NCBI GenBank assembly: GCA_037178855.1
Contig: JASJZC010000001.1
Location: 4,340,001 to 4,404,000, forward strand
Reading direction: 5' to 3'
DNA from: Oscheius sp. JU75
Taxonomy: Eukaryota; Nematoda; Chromadorea; Rhabditida; Rhabditidae
Length of the DNA: 64,000 bases
Position 1 is the stretch's first letter, and every line of letters begins with the position of its first letter. This document shows, piece by piece, positions 35,301-46,400 of this stretch. A program made the translations under genes and the position numbers. The notes beneath the pieces were generated by a model. The model was given only the letters and a program-made list of their open reading frames with translations, searched no databases and was not told where the DNA came from.

Positions 35301-36762
35301 CATCCTTTCGCACGTTGGTAACTTGGTAGTAGCTTGCTACGAAGGTTCCCAGAAATCGTTGGGCAGCTTTAGAACGTAATGCCCCACGGCCTGGCCGCTC
35401 AGGAAGCCTCCGCAACGCTCGGCGTCGCAAGACCCTGAAGGAGCTTGGCTCAGAGCTCTCTAAGGATCACCGTTTTGATCTCTGATCAAAACGGTGGGCA
35501 ACTTTCCAATATTCAAATAGTTACAGTACTATGGGCAGGAAGAAAGGACACTCATTAAGACTACAGACTGACCCATTCCCTTTCTGAAAAAAACAGAGAG
35601 AGCCTATTTGGATTCAATTATGACACCATTATGTGGCTAGCTCTTTTTGGACACAGTCCAATCCCCCATAATCCTCCATTAGAATTTCTGAGCTTTCAGA
35701 TTATAGGGAGACTTTTACAATCAAGGACTGAATGGGACAGAACCCTGACTTCTTGAACAGGTGCTATTGATCGAGAAACTCATTATTCCTCGAACCTTGT
35801 GATCTTCTTTCCTCACTCTGACGAAAAAGGATCAGAAGGGATAAAGGGATCGACTCCTTGTCGAATTGAAATTCTTTCAAGAAGCGACTTTTGATCTGAA
35901 GGGGTCTTAAACTTTATCCCAAGCTGTTAAAACATGGACAAGTACAAAAAGAGCGAGAGTTGAATGAATTTTATCGGGGCTAACTAATTGAACGCTGACT
36001 AATCTGCCTCTCTATTGGGAAATGGGAGAGACGGAGGGTGGCTAACTCACAGCTGGTTATTGCTCTTCGTCTTTGTGCTTGCTCGACTCCCGAAAAAGGT
36101 TCGGTGCTTGAAGAGGCGCCATTGACTCTTGCGCAGAGATCTGAAGATTCAGTTCGATTATTCTGTTTACATATAGTGTGATAACATTGGATCTTTAGTC
36201 AAGTGATTTGAAGCCAAAGTGCGGCCAAGACTGGAAGACCGTAAGAGTGAGGTTTTAACCAAGTAACCTCACAACAATCGACTTCAAACAAATACTGTCT
36301 GTATGAACAAACCACAGACTCTGACATGTGAATTCCGCTCTGCTTGCAGGAGCCCTCGTCTCAAAAACATTATTAAATACTCAGCCAAGTTACTGAGGCA
36401 AAGTTTCTTGACTGACTATAAAGTGGTTTCTTTGTGTACTCCCCACAAAGAAAACAAACAAACCTTGAAGCAAAACCAGTGAATTTTTTGCTCCGTGACC
36501 GTGTGGGAGTAGCTGCCCCGGACCCGGAAGGTGAGACTGGTTTGTCTCTGTCAGAATCTCGCGACTCTGAAAACATTGTCTACATCTTTTTACAGTGTTT
36601 GTACAACTCACCAATCTCTGCTGCAATCTGTTCTTTCTTGACAGAAGAGGAACGTGCCTTGCGTCGTCGAGACGACTGTCGTCCAAGCAGAAGTCGAGTG
36701 AGAGGACCGGGTGGCTTCTCCTCCTCGACCGAGGACTGTCGTGAGGGAGTCCGCGATGTCAT
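29302..36762 (-). CDS. RhoGAP protein, ARHGAP6/ARHGAP36 type
   Basis: A GTPase-activating protein for Rho-family GTPases. Fifteen exons can be chained from a start at 36762 to a stop at 29302, about 840 residues: 36612-36762, 36464-36566, 34914-35046, 32748-32867, 32415-32707, 32190-32307, 32047-32169, 31902-31998, 31377-31503, 31199-31336, 30939-31160, 30036-30582, 29804-29995, 29419-29502 and 29302-29381. The N-terminus is Ser/Arg-rich. The block EITLRGAQLETICDAERHAL is diagnostic of the ARHGAP6/36 group. The RhoGAP domain runs from VPRIVENCTQYLMTYGL through GLFRVAGNTKRCRQLR, which holds the catalytic arginine finger, then DVATLLKEYFRDLP and GNKMDAKNLATIFAPCIL. The tail is Ser- and Ala/Arg-rich. 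Two N-terminal introns exceed 1 kb and carry repeats. Phase agreement across the long introns supports one gene. Confidence 0.87.
30701..30782 (+). repeat. Dispersed repeat, copy A
   Basis: Shares the pattern ggaaaRtg ... cattc/g ... tc/ttcaaaa/gag ... acaccaaaYaYgc with copies at 30857 and 34235. It lies in a RhoGAP intron. No ORF. Confidence 0.5.
30857..30938 (+). repeat. Dispersed repeat, copy B
   Basis: Lies 75 bp from copy A in the same intron, with the same order of blocks: tctactggtctggaaagtg, then ttcaaaataacaccaaatac. It ends directly at the donor of RhoGAP exon 30939-31160. Confidence 0.55.
34235..34314 (+). repeat. Dispersed repeat, copy C
   Basis: Contains cctggaaagtgtgttcattc and ttcaaaataagaccaaatac, nearly identical to copy B over the second block. 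It lies in a long RhoGAP intron. Confidence 0.55.
35216..35496 (+). repeat. SINE-like element with tRNA-type head
   Basis: An A box-like TAGCGCAGCGGAAGG at the 5' end and a B box-like TTTCGAACCCCG about 40 nt later give a polymerase III-type head. A GC-rich body of about 200 nt follows. The 3' end is a perfect 13-bp hairpin with a 3-nt loop (35468-35496), caccgttttgatc with its complement. It lies in the RhoGAP intron between 35047 and 36463. Confidence 0.6.
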
Positions 36763-39060
36763 CCAGGGCTGAAAGAAGACGATGCTCATTTGTAGGCCAG
36801 CCATTCCGGGCTGGCAACAGAATGCCAATCGGATCGGGGGGTGGGGATGGAGAGCTGAAGAAAATAAGGAGGAAAGGGATCAAAAATGCGTGGTTGGGAG
36901 ATTTGCAACCAGAAAATCCTCTTGACGTCGTCCTAACACAACGGATTACTTGATAATGGGACTATGTCGAAAAGCATATAATACCGAGCGGCAGCCAGAG
37001 AAATTTGCACCTGCTCCACCAAGTTCATCGAGAGTCTCTCTCTGTCCGTAATTGACTGGCGATAGCCATATATTTATGGCCGCATGGAAGTAATTACAAA
37101 AGGCGGCTCATATTGTCAGAGTGCTCGAGGAAACCTTTTAGACGTGGTTCGCTGCCGGACCTGTTGAAAGACAATCAAAATGAGATGAGTTTTCAGAAAT
37201 TCGGGGAATAGTAGTGTCTATTAGACAGTTCTCAAGTTTATAGGTCTACAAACCTCTACTGTCTGGCTACAACACTTGGCTGCGGAAAAGTATGAGTCTG
37301 TTGTAGATGCGCAATTCTTGGGATTTACAGACAGTCCAGCCCGTTAGACGAGTGTCCTCTAAACTTTATAACTCAGAGAAGAAACATATGGCAGAGATGT
37401 CCCGAAGTGGTAAATGAAAAGTATCAAGATTGTGAGTACTGTGTGTATCCAATGATGAAATGTTAATTTAGGACAGGAGCTACCCAATATAAAACTGGGA
37501 ATTCGAGTAACAAACGATCAGTAAACACAACTAGCGCAAAGGTCGACTTTCTAGTCTTGCTGGTATCAAAAACAGTGGAGTCTTTTTGGCTAAAAAAAAA
37601 GATAACGGACAACAAACACGCTCAAAGATCTAAAACGCTGTCTATCCAGAATACATCTCATACGGTTCCGTTTTGAAAACTGAAGCCGGAAACTGAGATA
37701 ATCTCGAGGAAGGCAAAAGATTAGATATTGTGCTCTTTGATGAAAGAGCACACGCGTAATTATGGGTCTGCTCAAAAAATGTTCCCAATCATCCTCACTG
37801 GAACGAGAGAGGTAATTGGGCGGGAGATGTGCCTTTTCATCTATGCATGCTGGGGACCAACTCAACTGCACCTGTTCTGACTCACAGAACGAGAAAGAGG
37901 AGGAGGTAGCCGAGGACGGTGTCAGATGCAGGAGACTCTGATGGATTGGGGCTGAAATGGAAAGCGTCGAACACGAAACATAGAAATTCGAGTAGGGGGC
38001 GGAGGGACACCTTCCATCCTCCCCACATTTTCAACAATCTGACATCTTTCCTAACCCGTAGAGTCTCTGTTTTTTTGACTCCCTTTAGTCTTTCAATTCC
38101 AAAGAAAAGCTAAAATAACTGGAGGGGCACTGTCCTTCAACTTTGACTCAGTTAACATTACATTATCTATGCTTGTTTCAGTCTAGTTGTCATGCTATTT
38201 GAGGACAAATCACTCTAGAAAATAGTAGTAACACGTCGAAAATGGTTAAGAGCAGACGAAGGTACTGATATTTGACTCACACTTTGGTCTTTTCTACCTC
38301 CTTACCTAATTTCAATTCTGTCCGTCGGTTGGATTCACTATTATAGGCTGTCATTGATGCCAAGCTCGAAAAGACATGATAGAGATTAAAAAAAATCTAG
38401 TGCAAAACGTATGAAACTCGAAAGTCTGAGCGATTCAACTTTTGCAACGGAAGCTGAACAAGAAATGGTAGTAGGAAAACAATCTTGGATACGGTATGGA
38501 AAGGGTCACAGAGGAAGAAACGTCATGCGGCAATTTCAATTGGAGATTCTCCTGTGTTGATCATTTCATTTGTGTGTCGGTCGCATCCGATTCCGCACGA
38601 ATAGCTCAAAAGGCGAGTAGGAAAACGAGATGAATTTCCTTGCTCTCTTCTTGACGATGAGTGCCGCTTGAAACAGAGGGAGAAAGCAATTAGGGGGGCT
38701 GATTAGCGAGGAGACCCGGCCGGGGTAATTAAGGACCCGGTCAGGAGATAATCGGAGAAGCTTTTCGTATTTTTCAGAGTGAGAAAGTAGTTACCACCAC
38801 AATCTTGAAGCACCTGTGCTCATGGCGTCATCGTCCATTTTCTCCATGGGCAAAATTAGCTGGTTGCCGGGCTGCCACCGATCGCATTAGGCACAACGAA
38901 TCAAGAGGGTGGGGAGAGAGAAGCCGATCAAAAATTCTCCCGTTTTCCAATGCATACTCTATGAGCTATTCCATGATTAGCAATAGACAAGATAGAAATA
39001 CAACGAATTCATTAGGGAAAAAATAACAAAAACAATACCGGTTTCGGGCGGGAGACTTAC
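36763..39060. other. Intergenic stretch, no gene seen
   Basis: AT-rich, with only short open frames and no recognisable protein or structured RNA on either strand. It contains the upstream region of the RhoGAP gene, including a possible 5' UTR acceptor at about 36770. Confidence 0.5.
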
Positions 39061-40599
39061 CTACTCGTCGACTTCCATAGCCATCGTGGTGTCGTGAATT
39101 GTCGGGGGAATCATTGGCTCGGTAATATTGAGGACGCGGATGAATTCACTCCAGAGGTGCATGTTGAATGCTTGAATCTGCTGCGACGTCGTTTCGCCGT
39201 CTCCAGTGCTCTGCAGACCGGCTCGTTCGTTTTCATCAAGATAATCTGAAACCATCCTGAGCCCCAAACCAGCAGGAAAATAGCTTACAAAGATAGGGAA
39301 TTTTCTTGGTCTCGTGAAGGGCTAGTCTAGCGTAGCAGTCTCTGATGAGGAAAGATGTATTAAAGATGTTCTCGACGCTCTTGCCGAAGGAGTCCGGATT
39401 AATCACGAAGTTATAGTAGGAGACGCGGTTGCCATTTTCGTCGAATGCGCGGCGGAGGCATTCGCGAATGTGAGTGATCTGAGTTTCACTAGATAAAAGA
39501 AAAACAAAAAGTTACTTCATTGCTGACAGTTCGCTCTCCGGCCGCATCATCTGGTCCCTTCTTCTGCTTAATGATGACGGCCTCTTCTTTGTCCTCCTTT
39601 GTAGCCTTCTTCTGTTTCTTTTCGCGTTTGTCAGTCGGAGCTCGTTCATCATTTTCCGACTCTTCGTCGATATAGGACTTTCTGAAATTGAAGCAAGTCA
39701 TTGGTCTGAATCTCGAGCTTACATGACGTCGTAGTCGAGGAACATGACATTCGTTTCGAAAGCTCTCTGCAGCACGCCCCAGTTTTCTTGGCGAAACTGG
39801 AGCAAAACAGGTTGCTTAAGAAAAAAGAACCAACCACCCCCTCATCATTGTCCACCTCTTTCGGGGCCACGTAATCGACTCCTTTGATAAGCTGAAGGAA
39901 GGAGTTATTTGACTCGGTGCCATCGAGAAGGTATTTCTTTTTCAGCTTGTCTGAGTACTTGCTCTTTAACGGCAATGTATAAATTGGAAAGAAACAGGTC
40001 GTTTAACTAAGCTCGCTGCAAACGACTCCATCGAGTAGCCCTTCTTCATATTGCTCGAGAGAAGCACTTCCGTCTGCTCTATGAGTAGGTTCGAGACGTT
40101 GTTGAGCAGTTCCGAGTCTCTCCTCATCCCTTTTGCATCGATGTTCAGCTGATTAACGGTTAGGTATGTGAAGAATGTGGTCACAGACCTCAGACTTGGC
40201 GAAGATGTCATTGGCATCATCGAGGATCCCTGGAATGAAGTTCTCCGGCAATGGCTTTCCGTCCTCTCTTCGGAACTGCTCTGAAACAGAGGTGCGTAAG
40301 TGAAAAGGTAACGACGAGCTTACCTTGGATCTTTGTCATGAGTGATTCTTGGGCCTCGCGTCGAACCATCTTGTCCTTGAAGTGTTGAGCCGGGTCGACC
40401 TTTTTCAGACGCTCGAGGTTCATCTCGACTCGCTCATTCTGAAACTTTCCGTATTTGAAAGTGATTGAAGACATACCTGAGAGGGGGTGAGGGCATTCCC
40501 ATCTTCGGAATCCGGCGATTCCGATCGTCGTCTTTTTTCCCTCTGTCGCAGTTGAGGGCCTTTTTGCTGGCCCTTTCGCTGGCCTTCCACATCGCCCAT
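39061..40599 (-). CDS. nse4: NSE4, kleisin of the SMC5/6 complex
   Basis: NSE4 bridges the SMC5 and SMC6 heads in the genome-maintenance complex. The start is at 40599 with a basic, Gln-rich leader. An N-terminal helical part follows (ILDDANDIFAKSE, DSELLNNVSNLLIEQTEVLL), then a linker with VDYVAPKEVDNDE, then a Lys/Glu-rich insert. The C-terminal winged-helix signature is clear: VSYYNFVINPDSFGKSVENI followed by FNTSFLIRDCYARL, matching the family's YFEFVIDP-SFGQTVEN pattern. The stop codon is at 39061. Exons are separated by introns of about 40-50 nt. It is head to head with eIF2B beta. Confidence 0.9.
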
Positions 40600-41056
40600 G
40601 TTTTCCGGAAAAAACGTATATGTAATGAAAAATAAACGAGCAAAGGGACAAAAAGAAAAAACCTATTTCGCATAACCAAAATACCAAAGTAAATAATTTT
40701 AGATTACAGTAAAGAGATTCTTGATAATCAGGAATTTCGGTCTAAGAAAAAGTAAATGTCTGGAGGGATTTTTAGAAAAAAAATCATGAAGAGGGAAACT
40801 TTTTTCCTCTTCACCTTTCTTTCTTCTTCTATATATTTTTTTCTAGTAAAAAAAACCGTCTACAGGACGAAAACAGGTATGTTCAAAAGTAGAAAATAAA
40901 AGATTTGATTTTGAAGAGGATACAGCGACGCAGTTGCGTACATGAGCGAACTAAGCAGTTGCTTCTTCTGTTTTCTTGTTCTTATCGTTTTCCTAGCTGT
41001 TTTCATCCTTTTTTTTTTTACTGATAACCAGAAAAACATGTTCTAATTCCAGAAGA
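40600..41056. promoter_or_regulatory. Shared divergent promoter of NSE4 and eIF2B beta
   Basis: A 457-bp gap between two start codons facing away from each other, AT-rich with A and T runs. It must hold both promoters and 5' UTRs, including a likely acceptor (ttccag) just before the eIF2B ATG. No specific factor site is visible. Confidence 0.5.
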
Positions 41057-43026
41057 ATGGATCCTTCAAACGATATCGGGCAAATGCGGATGAAATTTAT
41101 TGCTTCACTTCGTCGAAAGTAGGCTCCTTTCATGTTTTCCTTCTAATTTACACCATTTCCAGAGGAGATCGCGGTTCAACATTTCACATAGCTGTAGAAT
41201 CGATGAAGTTTTTGAGAAACCTCGTAGTTTATGGGAAATACGAGAATAGCAGGTTCGTTGCTTGGTTTTCTTCCACATGTCTCGAAAATTTCAGTGAACT
41301 TCTTTCGCTACTGGACGAGCAAAGTACGCCGGTGATTGCCGTGAATCCATCCGAGTTCTGCATCAGAAATGCCTTCTGGCTCGTCCAGAAGCTGATCCGC
41401 GAAGAAAATCTGAAGATTCACGGCGGAGACGACTCTATCTCGCAATATGACTCGATCACGAAGTTCTGGAACAAGAGCGAGGAACACGGAGCCGCTGCGG
41501 CCAAGAAATTTAAACGTGGGCTGATGGAAGCCGTCAAAGAGGTTCCTTCATGTTCTTACTTTCATTTTTTTTTTTAACTTTTTAGGTCGTGCTCGAAATG
41601 GAAACGTCAAGAGACTCCATTGCGGCTCAGGCCGGCGAGCTGGTTCAATCTCACGATTGTCTGATATGTTTATCCCTCCGAGACTCACCTACTCTCAACG
41701 CATTCCTCCTTGTAGCTAGAAAAAAGAAGCATAGGGTAATTTTGCTATACTTAGTGCCATTGCAGCTGTCGGGCACGTTACGCAAGGCTGTTAAGTTTTC
41801 GTGTAAATGGCATTGTTTTCCAAGTTTGGTGATCTGTCCTGCTCTAATTTTTTGCTGTAGACCATGTGTAGTAGCTAACACCAAAGCAACTGACGATTCT
41901 ATTTTATGGACGTACAGCGTTGTACTTTCCTACATCTTACGTCCATTTTTATGAGAAAGGTCACAGTCTCAAAAATTTAGTGTAATCTTATACGCAAAAA
42001 GTTAACAGTTGCATTTCTACGACTCTGTTTTGCAGGTCCTAGCCATTTCCGATGTTGATGAGTTCGACACCTGTCCAGAGAACGTCTCTCCTATTCGTCT
42101 CACAGATATTGCTACAAAAGTCGTGGAAGCTACAAAGGTAAGCAGTCCTTCAATTTTTTCAGTTTTCCTGTATCTTGAAAAGAAAGTGCAATTTTTCCTG
42201 CTAAACCAGCTGCCGACGGCAGCTTTGCAGCTCTTTACTCTTGGCTTAAAATTGATATTCGCTTCCCTAGTAACAAAAACTGCCTCCAGCTGAGTTGTTC
42301 CCATGTCTCGTATTATGAAATGTCTTGTCAGCTTTTTTGGGTATTAGTGTTGACAGGCAATTGTGCGGATACCATGACGGACGGACGGACACCACTGGTA
42401 AAGAAAGATCTATACGTATAAGAGCACGAGAATATATAAAATCTGCTGTTTTGTGCTAATAAATCTTCCGCCGGTGCAAAAAGGTTGCATGTAGTACGAC
42501 TACCGTATATCAAAAAGTACGAATAAAATGGAAAATTTCCAGGTCGTCCTCTCCGGCATTGCCGTCTTCCCCGACGGCTCCTGCTTTGTCCCGGCCGGTG
42601 GTCTCCAGCTCGCTCTGGCCGCCCAACGACATGCCATCCCCGTCTATGTTTTAGCTGCTTTTTACAAGGTGATTCTTGTTTTTTTTCTTATTTTCTAACG
42701 GTTCAGATAACCCCAATGTTTGTGCCGGATCCTCAGGTTCTGAATCCCAGCCTCCCGCCCAAAATTCCCTTCTCCCAGTCGCGGTCAATCTCTGGTAGGC
42801 CTTTTTCACTATTTTTGCTTCATAAATCAACAGGCCGACTCCAACTTCACAATCCTGCCTTTGATCTTCTTCCCGCCCATCTGGTGGCCCTATACGTGAC
42901 AAATTCGGCAGCTATCGTTCCAGCCCATGTCTATCGGTCAGTTGCGCAATTCTTATTTTCACTTCGATTTACAGATTGATTGGCGACTATTACCATCCGG
43001 AAGACATTGCCTGTAATAACAATTAG
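41057..43026 (+). CDS. eif2b2: Translation initiation factor eIF2B, beta subunit
   Basis: A regulatory-core subunit of eIF2B, the guanine-nucleotide exchange factor that recharges eIF2 with GTP and is inhibited by phospho-eIF2. The ATG at 41057 opens a helical N-terminus (MDPSNDIGQMRMKFIASLRR). The Rossmann-like C-terminal half follows: LVQSHDCLICL, VVLSGIAVFPDGSC, LQLALAAQRHAIPVYVLAAF. It ends in YRLIGDYYHPEDIACNNN, the family's conserved tail. The stop ends at 43026. About 330 residues, close to the usual 350. Introns at 41736-42035 and 42138-42542 are 300-400 nt, long for this window, and their content is unclassified. Confidence 0.92.
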
Positions 43027-43062
43027 ATCTTTGCCCTGTTATCACACTCTGGTTTATAAACG

Positions 43063-43076
43063 ATTAAAATTTTATT
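43063..43076. terminator. Back-to-back poly(A) signals
   Basis: On the plus strand attaaa at 43063-43068 lies 37 nt after the eIF2B stop. Its neighbour tttatt at 43071-43076 reads AATAAA on the minus strand, on the 3' side of the cadherin. The two convergent genes may end their transcripts within the same few bases. Confidence 0.5.
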
Positions 43077-43419
43077 TCTGAGAGCTTTTTCAGAAGTTCT
43101 GTATACATATTGAGGGTATAACAAATTGTGACGCATGGTACAGTTGGGGGCAATAGGACCTACAATAGGTTCATATGTTAGAAAGAGTTTGAGGCAGTGT
43201 GCGGCTCAAAGACAAGAATTCCTGAATTCTGATACACAACCGATACCTAAAAAGTAGACAAAATAAAGAAATAAAGAAGGTGTGACACTGAGCATGGGAA
43301 GTATAATAAGAGGGTGAGGACCCGCGAATGTATGATAAATGTTTGTGTGTGGGAAAGGGAAAATGCCACCGAGATTTGAGACTAAAGATCTGGAAACTCT
43401 GGGTCTGGGAGAGCTGGTT

Positions 43420-46400
43420 CTACATGTGACCACCCGCATTCGGCTGTCCTGCCACACTGTCCAGACTCTCGAGTGTTACGACGGAAATGTTATCCTTCTC
43501 GTCGTCGTATATCCTCAACTCATCATAGGGAGCATGATTCTGGTCACCCTCGAGATCCTGCAGCTGCGAGTTGAGTCGGTCATCTAAATTCCTTTTTTAT
43601 GGGCCAAAACGTTAAAAAACATACCAATGGGTGGTCTGTTGTAGATTGGAGGAGCTACGGGCCCGAGACCGTTGCCGTCGATCGGCATCACGGGCTTGCG
43701 CAGTCCGGCAATGGAATACTGGTCGTTGTCGGCCTCTCCGCCGCCTTCCACCCCGTACTGACGCATATTGTCCCGGGTTCCTTCCTCCGGACGCACAGAT
43801 TCAAAGGCTGTCGTCTGTTTGCGCGAAACGATGACCATCAAGAGGACAAGGACTGAAAAAAGTTCATAGAAAGGGTGGAACTTAGGAAAAGTCATTTTCT
43901 TCTCTGAACATACCGAGCCTACATGAGAGTCTCAAAAGAACTATTTGTCAGTAACGGAACTCTGGTATGAAACACTAATTATGTTTGATTACAGAAATTG
44001 TTCAGCTTCTGATACAACTCTGATATTGATAATGGTAGTGTGATACGCATGCAAAAACTCACAAATGAGTAGGATGAGGAAGGCGAGAACAAGGATGATG
44101 GCCGAGGTACTAATTCCGAGCTTGGCGACAGCTAGCGTTTCTCCACAGCCAACAACCTGCCCATCATCCCCGAGCAACGGTGCAGCTCCGTCCGGACACG
44201 TGCAGAATGGTCCCTTCCAGAAGTCGATACAGACGAACGACCCTCCACAATAGCCGCTGGGCAGATCGGCACATGTGATGCGAAGAGAGCAGCCGTCTTG
44301 GACGCCGGCAATATTGCTGATCGTGACGATTCCCTCGTTCGGATCCACGGCCTGATCGCTCGAAGGCTTCCTCAACGGTAGATCTTGGTTATCCCACCGG
44401 TATGTTCCGACGCAACCCTGAATTTATTGATTAGCAATGAGAATTGGGGAGAAACTGACTCTGAATCCGTTTCCACCACCCTGTGTTCCCAGCATGATCT
44501 GATCGACTTGGAGCGTGTACTGATTAGCTCTCCCGCCTGCAGGATCGAGCAGCTGTGTGGTCTGATAGGCTCCGTCGATGGTCAATGCGGCTCTGAAGAT
44601 TCGTTTTGTAGCTATAGAACGAAACGAGAGCTTACTTTGTGGGATTTCTGGTGAATTCCATCCAATACGAGCCATTCTCTTTGAGGTTGACCTCCGGAAT
44701 GCGCAACTGGGTTGGATTGCCGCGAATCGCTCCGACATCAAACTTTGCGGTTGGGGTCAGTCCATCGGACGTCGAATCGGCCGACGTGGCCACGTAGTCC
44801 TGTTGGCGAGAATCCGTTCCGTAGGTCAGATCGGCACTTCCGGAAACTTTGCCAGGAATGAAGAGTAGCTGGATGTTATTCGTCTAAAAGATTTTGATGA
44901 TCCAAAAAAAGTAGGGAAAACTGACAGTCTGCATGAACATGATCTTCGGCGAATAGTTGATATATGCTCCTGGATTGAACTGGACCCATTGAATGGCCGA
45001 GTCGCATTTCGAACCTCCCCAACCGGGATCGCAGATACATTTGGCAGCTCCGGCTGCGGACCCCGACGCATCGGCATAACAATCCCCATGGATGCAGTAG
45101 GAGGTGCTCTCGACCGAGTTACTGTCACAGGCCGATCCCCACAGCTTGCAGCCTGTCTCCGAGTTTTTCTCGTAGGAAGGCGTCGCCAGATCGTACTGAT
45201 CGCCGTTCACCTAGAAATGTTACCATTATCGGTTGTCGATTGCCAATAGCGTATATTGAAGTAGACAAACAAACCACAAGGTTACGGACGCATCCGTTGA
45301 GACCGGTCGTGGGCACTGATTGTGGGTACTGCTGGCCTTGCGACAGAGGCGCAACTCCTCCAATCTGCACCGGGGCGACAATATTGAGACGTTCGTCGTC
45401 GTCCGGAGTGAGACTGACTTGGCGGCATGTGGAAATGTTCGTGGCTCCGAGATAGCGGCAATCGTCGACCACCAGGGTAATTTGCTGAAAGAATAAATTT
45501 TATTAGCCAAATACTAATAAATTTGTTAGGTACAGTAACCAGTTACATAAATTTCTTTCTAACGAAAAATAATTAGTTTTCAATCCTAAAAGTACGTCGA
45601 ACCCCTTGTTATTCCGTCTCCTGTCCCTCGCTTTTGAGTAGGTTAACAGCCAATTAGGCTCGTGACCTTACTTTCACGAGACTGGAAGGACAAAACCCCA
45701 TAATTATGCAAATGTGGCGACATCTTGCCAGTACGTCCGTAAACAAGTTTCCCACATAATTGAGAGGCACTCAATCAAGGAGAAAACGAACCTTTCCAAT
45801 TTGGGTGAGTGAAATATCGTGCCAAGTACCGTCGTTCAAAGCCGAGGACATTACTTGCATCGTGACTTTGTTCAGACCAGTCATTGACATCTCGACGTTG
45901 ACACGCCCGCCCTTCAACTGGATGATCAGATAGTCGCGGTAGTCGATTTGGAGATCATTCGTTTGCGTATCCGTCGGCCCATTATAGAAGAGCAAGGCAT
46001 CCGCTTGCCTGAAAAGTGTCCTGTTAGTCCAGAAGTTTAGAAAAACCAACGTTGTCATGAACTGCATAGAAATGTTCAAGCTAGTGCAAGCTGGCATCGG
46101 TTTGTACCAGGCATATCCCTGTCCATTAAAGCTGCGAGTCGTTCCCTGACAGCGGCTGCCCTTGAGCAAATCGTTTCGGCATTCGCAGCTGAAAAAGCTC
46201 GAGGTCATTAAGAGGTGTCAATGAAAACATACAAGAATCCGGGATGAGTATTGTGGCAGACGCCGCCATTGTGACAAATTCCTGCCTCGCACTGACTCGG
46301 CGCATTCCAGACCGGGCATTCACAGCTGTCACGAGAGGTCGCATTGACTCCGACAAGGACCGTACTGTTGGCCGAGACCACGACTCCATCCTAAAAGATT

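Noticed and set aside
35218..35430. 70-residue Arg/Ala-rich open frame on the minus strand
   Set aside because: It overlaps the SINE-like element and has no splice or homology support; it is a by-product of GC-rich repeat sequence.
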